A stretch of DNA of 64,000 nt from Urbifossiella limnaea (GTDB taxonomy: Bacteria > Planctomycetota > Planctomycetia > Gemmatales > Gemmataceae): assembly GCF_007747215.1 (NCBI RefSeq), contig NZ_CP036273.1, forward strand, positions 2,898,322 to 2,962,321, given 5' to 3'. Below the pieces are notes generated by a model, which saw only the letters and a list, made by a program, of their open reading frames with translations, ran no database searches and was not told where the DNA came from. Of the stretch, positions 55,701 through 64,000 are shown piece after piece (within the stretch, counting starts at the first letter, position 1; each line of letters starts with the position of its first letter). The position numbers and the translations under genes were made by a program.

Positions 55701-57404
55701 ATGGCCGACGGGTTGACGGAACCGCCGGACGACGCCCCCGACCACACCGAGGTCGAGCTGGTGGCGTACCTCGACGGCGAACTCGACGCCGCGGCGGCGC
55801 GGCGGGTGGAGGCGCGGATCGCGGCCGACCCGAAGCTGCGGGCGCGGGCCGAGGCGCTGAAGCGCTCCTACGACCTGCTCGACTTCCTGCCGAAACCCGA
55901 GCCCTCGGCGGCGTTCACGAGCCGCACCCTCGACAGGCTGCCGGCGGTGAAGTCATCGCCGGCGGCGCCGCCGGTGCAGCCGACCGAGCCGGTGCCGGTC
56001 GCGCACCCGTCGGGGACGGGGACGCCGATCCTGACGCCGGTACCGCCGCCGCGCACGGGCACGTGGGCGCTGGTGCTGGTGCTGCTGATCGGCGTGTCGC
56101 TCGGCGTCGGTTACCTGGGCACGGCCGCGGCACGGACGTACCTTTTCCCGCCGCCCGCACCCCTCGACGTGACGGCCGACACGCTGCCGCTGGCCGACTA
56201 CCGCGTGGTGGAGCGGCTCGCACTCTACGCCCCCGCCGACGACCTGGAGTTCGTCGAGAGGCTGGCCGCACACGACCGCTTCGGCGACGACGTGGGGCTT
56301 CAGTCGGCTGCGCCGGTCGAGCCAGACAAGCCGGACGGAAAGGAGCTCGACGCACTGGTGAGAGCGTTCCGCGAGCTGCCCCCAGACCGTCAGGACAAGC
56401 TGCGGCAGCTGGATCATCAGTTGCACGACCTGCCCGACGCCCGCCGCGACACGCTGCTACGGGTGCTGGAGGTGTACGCGGCGTGGCTCCAGCGCCTCCC
56501 CGACGCCGACCGCAAGAAAATCCTCGCCGCACCGTCCCCCGGAGACCGGCTGGAGGCGATCGACGACACCCGCAGCACGCAGTGGGTGGCCGGCCTCCCG
56601 GCGGCGCAGCGGCAGAAACTCAAGACGATGCCGCCCGTCGAGCGCGGGGAGACGATCGTGAAGTGGAAGGCGGAGGAGGACACGAACCGCGACCGCTGGA
56701 ACACGGCCCGCTTCCACCACGAGTTCGTCCGTTCCGGCCGCCAGCCGTGGCCGTTCACCGACGAAACGCTGAAGAAGCAAGTGCTGGACTTCGCCCAATC
56801 GGCTTACCACCCCGGCGACCCGAAGAAGAACCGCCTGCTGCCCGCGGACCGGACGAGGTTCACCGAGGCGCTGGAGCGCGGGGAGAAGGGCGGCGAGTGG
56901 GCGTGGCTCGGCAAGACGGTCTACGACATCTCCCGCAACCCGCGTTACGAGACGTACCCCGAGGCCGGCCCGAACGGGAAGATGACCACCGACTTCGCCG
57001 ACCTGCCGCCGCTGCTCCGCGACGTGATGACGAAGCGGATCGTGAACAAGGCCGGGGCGGAGGTCGTCGGCCGGTGGCCCGACTTCGCCCTGGAGGTGAA
57101 CCGCGGGATGTCGAAGTCCAAGTTCGCGGGGAAGGAGTTTCACCTCGGCCCGGCCCGGCCCGGCGAATTCCGGCCGGAGGTTGAACAGTTCCTGCCGGCG
57201 CTACAGAAGATGGTTACGCCGGCGGAGTGGGCCGGGCTCGCGGAGAAGGCGGGGCGGTGGCCCGAGTACCCGGCCGAGCTGCTGCGGCTGGCGCGGGCGC
57301 ACGACCTGAGCGTACCCGGGGCGATGCCGCCGGGGCCGCCGAGCCAGTGGGAGAAGACGTACAGCCTGCCGCCGCGCCCGGTGCCGCGGCCGGGGAGCGA
57401 GTGA
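55701..57404 (+). CDS. Membrane anti-sigma-like protein with long C-terminal region
   Basis: A 567-residue protein with GGAGG upstream. Its N-terminus (EVELVAYLDGELDAAAARRV, EARIAADPKLRARAEALKRS) matches anti-sigma zinc-finger-like helices, though the usual H-x3-C-x2-C motif is absent. A Pro-rich linker and one transmembrane helix (ALVLVLLIGVSLGVGYLGTA, about residues 117-137) follow. The extracytoplasmic part of 430 residues contains repeated Asp/Arg/Leu-rich helices (ELPPDRQDKLRQLDHQLHDL) resembling DUF3106. It is far longer than standard anti-sigma factors. Pairing with the ECF gene supports the role; the C-terminal function is unknown. Confidence 0.75.
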   Translation: MADGLTEPPDDAPDHTEVELVAYLDGELDAAAARRVEARIAADPKLRARAEALKRSYDLLDFLPKPEPSAAFTSRTLDRLPAVKSSPAAPPVQPTEPVPVAHPSGTGTPILTPVPPPRTGTWALVLVLLIGVSLGVGYLGTAAARTYLFPPPAPLDVTADTLPLADYRVVERLALYAPADDLEFVERLAAHDRFGDDVGLQSAAPVEPDKPDGKELDALVRAFRELPPDRQDKLRQLDHQLHDLPDARRDTLLRVLEVYAAWLQRLPDADRKKILAAPSPGDRLEAIDDTRSTQWVAGLPAAQRQKLKTMPPVERGETIVKWKAEEDTNRDRWNTARFHHEFVRSGRQPWPFTDETLKKQVLDFAQSAYHPGDPKKNRLLPADRTRFTEALERGEKGGEWAWLGKTVYDISRNPRYETYPEAGPNGKMTTDFADLPPLLRDVMTKRIVNKAGAEVVGRWPDFALEVNRGMSKSKFAGKEFHLGPARPGEFRPEVEQFLPALQKMVTPAEWAGLAEKAGRWPEYPAELLRLARAHDLSVPGAMPPGPPSQWEKTYSLPPRPVPRPGSE

Positions 57405-57406
57405 CC

Positions 57407-57961
57407 ATGAACCTGGACCAGTTGTACCCGTACCTCGTGCCGGGCTTGTTGAACCCGGACTGGGAGCCGGCGTGCGTACCCGTCGGGCACGGCGTGTGGG
57501 TGCAGCTGTTCGAGGACACCACGAGCGCGAACGGCATCGTTCACGCGGCCGTGTCGCCGGACCAGCTCGCCTCCGCTGGACTGAGCGCGGGCGACGCCCA
57601 CGAGCAGGCGCTGGCGAACCTCGTCCGCTTCGCCGACGACTCGCCCGACTTGTCGATCCAGATGCTCGGTGAGGTCGGCGACCCGGTTCATTTCCTGCTG
57701 TACTGCGACCACCCGCGGGCGGCGGCGTGCCTGTTGCTGCCCGACCTCTACGAGCAGGCTTGCGACCTGCTGAAGACCAGTGAGGTGTGCGCGGTTGTGC
57801 CGCAGCGCGAGTCGCTGGTGGTGCTGCCGAAGCGCGACCGGGCGTACCGCGAGATGATGGTGGCGAAGCTGCGCGAGCTGGAAGCCGACGCCCGGCGGCC
57901 GATCAGTTTCGGGCTGTTCGAGCTGACCGCGGACGGGGTGAGTGAGTTCCACGAGGCGTGA
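57407..57961 (+). CDS. Protein of unknown function, DUF1444-like
   Basis: A 184-residue soluble protein starting MNLDQLYPYLVPGLLNPDWE. The ATG lies 2 bases after the previous stop. Segments such as SIQMLGEVGDPVHFLLYCDH and VPQRESLVVLPKRDRAYREM loosely resemble DUF1444 (YtpQ-like) proteins, but the match is weak. It has no signal or membrane segment. It is probably co-transcribed with the sigma/anti-sigma pair. Confidence 0.5.
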   Translation: MNLDQLYPYLVPGLLNPDWEPACVPVGHGVWVQLFEDTTSANGIVHAAVSPDQLASAGLSAGDAHEQALANLVRFADDSPDLSIQMLGEVGDPVHFLLYCDHPRAAACLLLPDLYEQACDLLKTSEVCAVVPQRESLVVLPKRDRAYREMMVAKLRELEADARRPISFGLFELTADGVSEFHEA

Positions 57962-57964
57962 CGC

Positions 57965-59089
57965 TCACGTCTCGAACTCCCACAGCCGGCACGGTATCTT
58001 GCCGTTGAAGAAGGGCGTACTCCCCCGCACCGGGAGCCCCACTTCGCCCGCCAAGTTGTCGTTCCCGCTGAACACGAACACCCGCCAGCCGCGCCAGTGG
58101 GTGCCGAACACGTCCCCCAGCGTGCGGTACAGCCCCACCAACTCGGCCTCCTCACCGATCCGCTCGCCGTAGGGCGGGTTGCACGCCAACACCCCCGGTG
58201 GCCCGTCCGGCGGGCGCGCGTCGCGCACGTCCAAGCGGTCGAATCGCAGTAGATTGCCGACTCCCGCCGCGTGGGCGTTCCCGCGCGCGAACTCGATCGC
58301 GTCGGCCCGCCCGTCGCTGCCGACGATCGGCGCCGACAGGTGCGGCCGGACGCCGAGTCGGGCGTCCTCCCGTACGGCAGCCCACAGTCCGCGGTCGAAG
58401 TCGGGCCACCCCTGGAAGCCGAACCACTTCCGCAACAGCCCCGGCGGCCGGTCCAGCGCCAGCCAACTCCCCTCGATGCAGAACGTGCCGGAGCCGCACA
58501 GTGGGTCCACGAGGGGCGTCGCCGGGTCCCAGCCGGCGTGGAGCAGCAACCCGGCGGCGAGTGCCTCGTTGAGCGGCGCCCGCGTCTGCACGGGTCGGTA
58601 GCCGCGCTTGTGCAGCGAGTCCCAACTCGCGTCCAGGCTGAGCGTCGCGTGGTTGCGATAGACGTGCAGGTTGAGGCCGACCATCGGCCGCTCGGTGTCC
58701 ACGCTCGGCCGGCGGCCGACGCGGTCGCGGAACTGATCGCAGATGGCGTCCTTCACCCTGCGGCTGGCGTACTGCGAGTGCGTGATCGCCGAGTCGCGGA
58801 CGTTGCAGTCCACCGCGAGGGTGTGGTCCGGCGACATGAATTCGAACCAGTCGATCGACCGGACGGCGTCGTACAACTCGTCGGTCGAGCGGACGGGGCC
58901 GCCGAACACCGGCCGGAGGATTCGCACGGCCGTCCGCAGCCACAGGCTGGCGCGGTAGAGGAGGGCGGTGTCGCCGCGGGTCCAGACGCCGCCGCGGCCG
59001 AGCTCCACGTCGGCCCCGCCGAGGGCGACCAGCTCGCCGGCCAGGAGCGGCTCCAGCCCGCGGGCGCACGTCACGAAGTATGCGACCAC
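57965..59089 (-). CDS. RlmL-type 23S rRNA guanine-N2 methyltransferase (THUMP domain)
   Basis: A 374-residue protein. The N-terminal ferredoxin-like/THUMP region (AYFVTCARGLEPLLAGELVA, SIDWFEFMSPDHTLAVDCNV and KDAICDQFRDRVGRRPSVDT) is followed by a methyltransferase core. DPLCGSGTFCIEGSWLALD is motif I, SDGRADAIEFARGNAHAAG follows, and the catalytic NPPYGERIGEE is near residue 305. This matches the N-terminal half of E. coli RlmKL; the RlmK half is missing, as in many bacteria. GTG 59089 is the start. It lies one base after the upstream gene's stop. Confidence 0.88.
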   Translation of the reverse strand: MVAYFVTCARGLEPLLAGELVALGGADVELGRGGVWTRGDTALLYRASLWLRTAVRILRPVFGGPVRSTDELYDAVRSIDWFEFMSPDHTLAVDCNVRDSAITHSQYASRRVKDAICDQFRDRVGRRPSVDTERPMVGLNLHVYRNHATLSLDASWDSLHKRGYRPVQTRAPLNEALAAGLLLHAGWDPATPLVDPLCGSGTFCIEGSWLALDRPPGLLRKWFGFQGWPDFDRGLWAAVREDARLGVRPHLSAPIVGSDGRADAIEFARGNAHAAGVGNLLRFDRLDVRDARPPDGPPGVLACNPPYGERIGEEAELVGLYRTLGDVFGTHWRGWRVFVFSGNDNLAGEVGLPVRGSTPFFNGKIPCRLWEFET

Positions 59090-59090
59090 G

Positions 59091-59537
59091 CTACCCCCGG
59101 GCCAGGACGTAGATCGTCCCGACGAGCACGCACGCGGCCACGATGCCGAGCATGATGAGCCGCTGGGTGAACCACACCTCGATCCCCTTGCCGAACTTGA
59201 TCCCCATCACCGCGGCGTGGAGCCCGGCCGAGATCGCCAGGTCGAGCGGCATGTACAGGAACTTGGCGACGAACCACGCCTCCCATCTCGGGATGGCGAT
59301 CATCCGGGTGCCCTCGTGGACGACCGTTTCCAGGACAGCAAAGGCGACCACGTCGGCGACGTAGTTGATGAGCATGATCCCGGACGCCGCCAGGACCGAC
59401 GGCTTGGGCAACCCGCACAGCGTGCACGACAGCCGGAAGATGTACGTCAGCAGGAACAGCACGACCGGCAGGAGCAGGAGCGTGAAGACGCAGCAGACGA
59501 ACAGGACGGCGCCGACGTTGCCGCCGTTACCATTCAC
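59091..59537 (-). CDS. Multi-spanning membrane protein (148 aa)
   Basis: A 148-residue protein with four hydrophobic segments (AVLFVCCVFTLLLLPVVLFL, VLAASGIMLINYVADVVAFA, LDLAISAGLHAAVMGI and LIMLGIVAACVLVGTIYVLA). LSCTLCGLPKPS contains a CxxC-like pair. No family is recognised. It overlaps no gene, and its stop touches the methyltransferase start, so they are likely one operon. Confidence 0.68.
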   Translation of the reverse strand: MNGNGGNVGAVLFVCCVFTLLLLPVVLFLLTYIFRLSCTLCGLPKPSVLAASGIMLINYVADVVAFAVLETVVHEGTRMIAIPRWEAWFVAKFLYMPLDLAISAGLHAAVMGIKFGKGIEVWFTQRLIMLGIVAACVLVGTIYVLARG

Positions 59538-59567
59538 CGCTCAACCTCGGAGTCAGGGGTAGGAAGC

Positions 59568-60812
59568 TCACGCCTCGGCCGGGGCGGGGAACTGCCGGCA
59601 CAACTCGCGGACGGCGCCGCGGACGCGCTCCAGCACCGCGGCGTCCTCGGGGGCCGCCAGCACCTCGACGATCCACGCGGCCACGCGCTTCATCTCGGCC
59701 TCGGCCATGCCGCGCGTCGTCAGGGCCGGGGTGCCGATGCGAACGCCGGACGGGTCCAGCGGCTTCCGCGGGTCGAACGGGATCATGTTCTTGTTGACCG
59801 TGATACCGGCCCGGTCGAGGGCGTGTTCGGCCACCTTCCCCGGCACCCCCTGCTTGCCGAACACGTCCACCAGGATCAGGTGGTTGTCGGTACCGCCGCT
59901 CACGAGCGTGTAGCCGGCGCGGGTCAGCTCCTCGGCCAGCACTTTTGCGTTCGCCACCACCTGTCTCTGGTAGCGAACAAAGTCCGGCTGGAGCGCTTCC
60001 TTGAAGGCGACGGCCTTCGCGGCGACGACGTGCATGAGCGGCCCGCCCTGCACGCCGGGGAACACGGCCGAGTCGATCGCCTTGGCGTACTCCTCGCGGC
60101 ACAGGATGATGCCGGCACGGGGGCCGCGCAAGGTCTTGTGCGTGGTGCTGGTGACGAACGCGGCGTGCGGCACCGGGTCGGGGTGGACCTTGGCAGCCAC
60201 CAGCCCGGCGATGTGGGCCATGTCCACCATCAGCAGCGCGCCGACCTCAGCGCAGATGTCAGCGAACTTGGCGAAGTCGAACTCGCGCGGGTAGGCGCTG
60301 GCACCGGCGATGACGAGCTTCGGCTTGTGCTCGCGGGCCTGCGCGGCGACCTGGTCGAAGTCGATGCGGTGGTCCGTCGGGCGGACGCCGTAGGAGGCGA
60401 CCTTGAAGTACTTGCCCGAGAAGTTCAGCCGCATCCCGTGGGTGAGGTGGCCGCCGTGCGCCAGGTCGAGGCCCAGGATGGTGTCGCCGGGCTGGAGCGT
60501 GGCCAGGAACACGGCCATGTTCGCCTGCGCGCCGGAGTGCGGCTGCACGTTGACGTGCGCGGCGCCGAACAACCGCTTGGCGCGGTCGATGGCTACACGT
60601 TCCACTTCGTCGACGAACTCGCAGCCGCCGTAGTAACGGCGGCCGGGGTAGCCCTCGGCGTACTTGTTCGTGAGGCACGAACCCTGCGCGGCCATCACCG
60701 CGGGGCTGGTGTAGTTCTCGCTGGCGATCATCTCCAGGCCGTCCTGCTGCCGGCGGCGCTCGCTGCGGACCGCGGCGAAAACCTCGGGGTCGGCCTGTTC
60801 CAAAATGTCCAT
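59568..60812 (-). CDS. glyA: Serine hydroxymethyltransferase
   Basis: A 414-residue PLP enzyme linking serine, glycine and methylene-tetrahydrofolate. Typical blocks are [80 protein letters not shown] and [17 protein letters not shown] (PLP-Lys about 226). The C-terminus ends RQFPAPAEA. Length and motifs are fully standard. It follows the HAD gene by 42 bases and precedes the membrane protein. Confidence 0.97.
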   Translation of the reverse strand: MDILEQADPEVFAAVRSERRRQQDGLEMIASENYTSPAVMAAQGSCLTNKYAEGYPGRRYYGGCEFVDEVERVAIDRAKRLFGAAHVNVQPHSGAQANMAVFLATLQPGDTILGLDLAHGGHLTHGMRLNFSGKYFKVASYGVRPTDHRIDFDQVAAQAREHKPKLVIAGASAYPREFDFAKFADICAEVGALLMVDMAHIAGLVAAKVHPDPVPHAAFVTSTTHKTLRGPRAGIILCREEYAKAIDSAVFPGVQGGPLMHVVAAKAVAFKEALQPDFVRYQRQVVANAKVLAEELTRAGYTLVSGGTDNHLILVDVFGKQGVPGKVAEHALDRAGITVNKNMIPFDPRKPLDPSGVRIGTPALTTRGMAEAEMKRVAAWIVEVLAAPEDAAVLERVRGAVRELCRQFPAPAEA

Positions 60813-60854
60813 CAGGGGCTCCGGGGCGGCAATCCCTTCTTTGTATCGCCCCGG

Positions 60855-61463
60855 TCAGCTGAACTGAACCCCCGCCGCCCGCAACTTTTCGGGCAGCGTC
60901 CCGTCCGGCTGGTAGACCAGCCCCTCCCACCCGAACCGCCGCGCCGCCTCGACGTTCACCGGCAGGTCGTCGATGAACAGGCATTCACCGGGCTCGGCGT
61001 TGGCGTACTGGTGGGCGTAGGCGAAGAACGCCGGGTCCGGCTTGCGAGCGGCGGCGTGGTGCGAGGCCACGAGGTGGTCGAACGGGGTCAACTCCGCGGC
61101 GTAGTCGGCGGTGAAGCGGAGGAAGTGCGCCTCGTTCGTGTTCGAGCCGAGCAGCACGCGGTAGTTCGCCCTCAGTTTCGGGACGAGTGCGATGACCTCG
61201 GGGTTGGGCCAGAAGATGTCGGTGTACGCGGCGAGGAACTCGACGGGTGTGCAGGTAAGCTTGGCGTTCAGGATGGCTTCGCGGACGAACTCGGTGGTGC
61301 TGAGAAGGCCGCGCTCGTAGTCGTCGGCGATGGGGTCGCCGTAGACGCGGAGCGCGAGTTCGACCGCCGGCAGGGCGGTGTACGCGGCCAGTTTCGCGAC
61401 GGAGCGGCCGTGGTCGAAGAAGGCCACGACGTTGCCGAAGTCGAAGACGATGGTGCGGATCAT
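60855..61463 (-). CDS. HAD-superfamily phosphatase (YihX-like)
   Basis: A 202-residue hydrolase. ATG 61463 gives MIRTIVFDFGNVVAFFD, with the nucleophile Asp in FDFGNV. The cap follows (KLAAYTALPAVELALRVYGD). Motif II is in LLGSNTNEAHFLRF, and motifs III/IV are KPDPAFFAYA and LFIDDLPVNVEAARRFGWEG. This resembles glucose-1-phosphatase YihX and related FMN- or sugar-phosphate phosphatases. The substrate is not decided. A 46-base perfect hairpin lies immediately upstream. Confidence 0.88.
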   Translation of the reverse strand: MIRTIVFDFGNVVAFFDHGRSVAKLAAYTALPAVELALRVYGDPIADDYERGLLSTTEFVREAILNAKLTCTPVEFLAAYTDIFWPNPEVIALVPKLRANYRVLLGSNTNEAHFLRFTADYAAELTPFDHLVASHHAAARKPDPAFFAYAHQYANAEPGECLFIDDLPVNVEAARRFGWEGLVYQPDGTLPEKLRAAGVQFS

Positions 61464-61482
61464 GACAGTTACCAGATCAGAG

Positions 61483-61605
61483 TTAACCACAGAGTCACAG
61501 AGGGCACAGAGAGAAAACAGAAAACCGAGTGAGACGATGTTTTCAAACCATCCTCTGTCTCGGTTTTCTGTTTTCTCTCTGTGCCCTCTGTGACTCTGTG
61601 GTTAA
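61483..61605. repeat. Perfect 46-base inverted repeat between HAD and WD40 genes
   Basis: Arms 61483-61528 and 61560-61605 are exact reverse complements and contain TTAACCACAGAGTCACAGAG and GGCACAGAGAGAAAACAG. The loop of about 31 bases is unlike the genes around. Composition is clearly lower in GC than the window average. ACCACAGAG-type repeats of this sort are widespread and dispersed in environmental genomes. It separates two codirectional minus-strand genes. Confidence 0.92.
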
Positions 61606-61617
61606 TCCATTTCGCTT

Positions 61618-63999
61618 CTACTTCCCCGGCGCCTTCAGGATAAGCGCTTCGACCGCCGACTCGGCCCGCGACTTGGGGCCGCAGCCGATCACGATGCGGG
61701 TGCCGTCCGGCGTCACCGCTAACGCGTGGATCGGCCCCACGTCGCGCTCCGCGCCGGCGACGCGCTTGCCGTCGGCGACCGACCACGCGGCCAAATACCC
61801 CTTGTACCGCGGGGCCGGGCCGGCCGTGATGAGCAACTTCTCGTCGGTCGAGAACCGCACGGCGTGGACCCAGCCCGGGTGGCTGGCCGGCGGCTCGCCG
61901 GGGAACGGGCTCTTCAGGTCGGGGTTGGCGAATTCGCGGACCGGGTTGCCGCTCGCCACGTCCCACAGCTTCACGGTGCGGTCGCTGGACGCGCTCGCCA
62001 GCAGCTTGCCGTCCTTCGTGAACACCGCGCTGAACACTTGATCGCGGTGGCCGACCGGCCCCTTCGGCGGTTCGAGCTTGTCGCCCGGCTTCGGCTCCGG
62101 GGCGGCCTTGAACTCGCGCACGAGGGTGCCGCCGGCCGCGTCCCACAGCTTCAGCGAGCGGTCGAAGCTGGCCGTCAGCACCTGCTTGCTCCCGGGCGCC
62201 CACACGACCGCGTAAATCGGCTGCGGCTCGTTCGCCGGCGCCGGCTTGATGTGGGCCTTCACCTCCTTCGACAGCGCCGCCTTCTCCACGTCGAACAGCC
62301 GGAGCGAGCCGTCGTGGCAGCCGGTGGCGATCACCTTGCCCGTCTCGTCGAAGGCGACGGCGTCCACGAGGTTGGGGTGCGGCAACGTCTTCGCCGGGGC
62401 GTTGCCGGCGATCTTGAAGCGGCGGGCAAGCTTGTCGTCGGCGGCAGTGAGGAACGACCCGTCGGCAAGGAACGCGGGGCCGACCGCGGCCGCCGGGTGC
62501 GGGTAGCTCTGGAGTGCGCGCCCGAACTCCGGCGGCGTGGGCATGCCGGGAGTGACGGTCACGTTCCACGCCGCAGCCGCCTTCGAGTTCAGCACGCCGA
62601 CCAGCGCCGGGGCGGTCGGATGGAAGGCCAGCCCGGTCGCCGGTGCGCCGGCGGCGATACTTCCGACCTGCTTGCCGTCGGCGATCGTGAACACCTTCAC
62701 CGAGCCGTCCGCGGCCGACACCGCGAGCCGCTGGCCGTCCTTCGTGAACGCCGCCGCGATGGCCTCGGCTCCCACGTCGAACGCCTTCTCCTTCGTGCCG
62801 TTGCCGGTGTTCCAGCTCGTCACCTCCTTGCCGGGGCCGACCGCGATCACGCGCTCGCCCTGCGGCGACAGCGCAATCCCGGCCACCTTCCCGGTGCCGA
62901 CCACGATGACGCGCTGGACGGTGATGGGACTGATGCCGACGGTCTTGTCCGCACTCGCGGTGACGGCGATTGGCGCGGCCTGCGACAGGAACGCCCCACG
63001 CACCGGCCCGGCGTGCGGGAACGCCTGATGGATCACGCCCGTCGTCGCGTCGGCGAGCACTGCCAGGTTATCGGCGCGGCCGAGCAGCAGGCGCGACTTG
63101 TCGGCGCTGAAAGATAGCGACAGCACGTCAGCCGGCTGGGCGATCTTGGCGAGTTCCTTACCGTCGGCGAGGTTCCAGGAAATCACGTCCTTCCCGACAG
63201 CGGCAGCAAGAGTCTGGGTGTCCTTGCTCAGCGCCAGCGCCGTCGGCACGTTCGGCAGCGGGCCGATCTCGCGGAGTGCCTTGTCGGCCTTCGCGGTGTC
63301 CCAAACGCGGACGAGCTTGTCGGCGCCGGCCGTCACCAGATAGCCGTTCGTGGGGTGAAAAAACGCCGCGGTTAGCTTGCCGGTGTGGGCCTTGATGGCG
63401 AACTTCGTCGCCTTGTCGGCCGGCTGTTTGGGGTCGATCGGCAGTGCCCAGCCCTTCGCCAAGCCGTCCGCGCCGGCCGTCAGGAACACCGGCTGCGACG
63501 GGTGGAAGCCCACGGCCGTCACGCCGCCCGCGGCCGCGGCGGGCACCTCGGCCTTCACCTTCCCCTGGCGGTCCCACATGACGACGGAGCCGTCGGCGAG
63601 CCCGGCCGCAAGTGTCTGCTGGTCGGGCGATAGGGCCAGCGCTTCGATCGAGGCTTTCGTCGGGCCGTAGCTTCCGGCGGGGGTGCCGTTGGCGACGGCG
63701 AACAGCGTGGCTGTTTTGTCCGCGGAGGCGACCACGGCCGTGGCGCCGTCCGTTGACGTGACGAGGTGCGTCAGCGCATCCTTCGCGGCCGGGGGCGCCT
63801 TCGGGGTCGGCGGCGGCGGGGCCTGCCACACGCGCAGCAGGCCGTCGGCACTGGCCGTGTACGGGAGCGCGTTACCGGCGTTCACCGCGAGGCCGGTCAG
63901 ATCGGCGGTGCCGGTGTGGTACGCGGCTACGGCCTTCCCGTCTTTCGGCGTCCAGAAGCGGACCGTCTTGTCGGCCCCGGCCGAGACCAGGAAGCCGTT
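61618..63999 (-). CDS. WD40-repeat protein (5' end off the right edge)
   Basis: The open frame runs through the right end of the window; an internal Met at 63885 is not the true start. At least 794 residues are visible, made of many WD40 repeats, each with GH/TA...D...W/F-like blocks. Examples are TASADGLLRVWQ, LVTAGADKLVRVWDTAKADK and LLASASSDRTVKLWDVASGN. The repeats are long and include Gly/Ala-rich ones (DGQRLAVSAADGSVKVFTIA). It should form one or two beta-propellers for protein binding. Planctomycete relatives often carry a cytochrome-like or kinase domain at the missing N-terminus, which cannot be seen here. Confidence 0.85.
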   Translation of the reverse strand, partial: NGFLVSAGADKTVRFWTPKDGKAVAAYHTGTADLTGLAVNAGNALPYTASADGLLRVWQAPPPPTPKAPPAAKDALTHLVTSTDGATAVVASADKTATLFAVANGTPAGSYGPTKASIEALALSPDQQTLAAGLADGSVVMWDRQGKVKAEVPAAAAGGVTAVGFHPSQPVFLTAGADGLAKGWALPIDPKQPADKATKFAIKAHTGKLTAAFFHPTNGYLVTAGADKLVRVWDTAKADKALREIGPLPNVPTALALSKDTQTLAAAVGKDVISWNLADGKELAKIAQPADVLSLSFSADKSRLLLGRADNLAVLADATTGVIHQAFPHAGPVRGAFLSQAAPIAVTASADKTVGISPITVQRVIVVGTGKVAGIALSPQGERVIAVGPGKEVTSWNTGNGTKEKAFDVGAEAIAAAFTKDGQRLAVSAADGSVKVFTIADGKQVGSIAAGAPATGLAFHPTAPALVGVLNSKAAAAWNVTVTPGMPTPPEFGRALQSYPHPAAAVGPAFLADGSFLTAADDKLARRFKIAGNAPAKTLPHPNLVDAVAFDETGKVIATGCHDGSLRLFDVEKAALSKEVKAHIKPAPANEPQPIYAVVWAPGSKQVLTASFDRSLKLWDAAGGTLVREFKAAPEPKPGDKLEPPKGPVGHRDQVFSAVFTKDGKLLASASSDRTVKLWDVASGNPVREFANPDLKSPFPGEPPASHPGWVHAVRFSTDEKLLITAGPAPRYKGYLAAWSVADGKRVAGAERDVGPIHALAVTPDGTRIVIGCGPKSRAESAVEALILKAPGK

Positions 64000-64000
64000 G

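Noticed and set aside
58968-61532. Long plus-strand open frame over glyA and the HAD gene
   Set aside because: It is antisense to glyA, whose motifs are unmistakable; the translated frame shows no domain.
5762-61605. CRISPR array
   Set aside because: The repeats are scattered, isolated hairpins of different families with no regular spacers and no cas genes.

Overview
The window is GC-rich (roughly 70 %) and densely packed with bacterial genes. It most likely comes from a planctomycete of the Gemmataceae. The evidence is the set of families present: a DUF1549/DUF1553 gene followed by a DUF1501 gene, two DUF1080 proteins, secreted PPC and FG-GAP proteins, a TPR peptidase, an FHA-GAF-sigma54 activator, several small zinc-ribbon membrane proteins, and many long hairpin repeats at gene ends. 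This is inference from gene content; no search was run.

Layout. 1-8 kb: the tail of a Fis-type regulator, mutL, a methyltransferase, an esterase-like hydrolase, a small membrane protein, an aminotransferase and a sigma-54 activator. 8-16 kb: mutS on the minus strand, divergent from a KamA-type radical SAM aminomutase. This is followed by two ATP-grasp ligases of the D-Ala-D-Ala type, a Uma2 nuclease and a Cys-cluster protein. 15.7-20.8 kb: a STAS / HATPase partner-switch pair, a Gfo/Idh oxidoreductase, an alpha/beta hydrolase, an amidohydrolase and a convergent DUF1080 gene. 20.8-26 kb: an ArsR-type sensor translationally coupled to a 21-cysteine copper-storage-like protein, then a minus-strand operon (phospholipase-D synthase, HIT protein, PPC protein) and an MDR reductase.

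27.0-30.4 kb is the most unusual stretch. A TROVE/vWA protein (Ro60/Rsr ortholog) is preceded by a bacterial Y RNA gene of the YrlA kind. Its tRNA-like module reads T arm, acceptor, D arm, and its outer stem has 23 positions (22 pairs). An IS66-type insertion sequence sits in the apical loop of the acceptor stem and separates the two halves by about 1.46 kb.

30.5-45.2 kb: a DUF1080 protein, a large FG-GAP surface protein, a PP2C phosphatase, a PEGA lipoprotein, a lone MlaE permease, ilvC divergent from a MarR regulator with a clear operator, an LSm-like small protein, an ArnT-type glycosyltransferase, an RNase D and membrane proteins. 45.2-53.5 kb: a TPR peptidase, the DUF1549/DUF1501/EF-hand operon and a DUF2089 pair. 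53.7-64 kb: rlmN, an ECF sigma factor with a very long anti-sigma partner, an RlmL-type methyltransferase, glyA, a HAD phosphatase and a WD40 protein that runs off the right edge.

RNA- and DNA-maintenance genes (mutL, mutS, rlmN, RlmL-type, RNase D, rsr and Y RNA) recur through the window but do not form one operon. At least eight long perfect or near-perfect hairpins of several families sit at gene ends. Two of them supply the last codons and the stop codon of the gene upstream.
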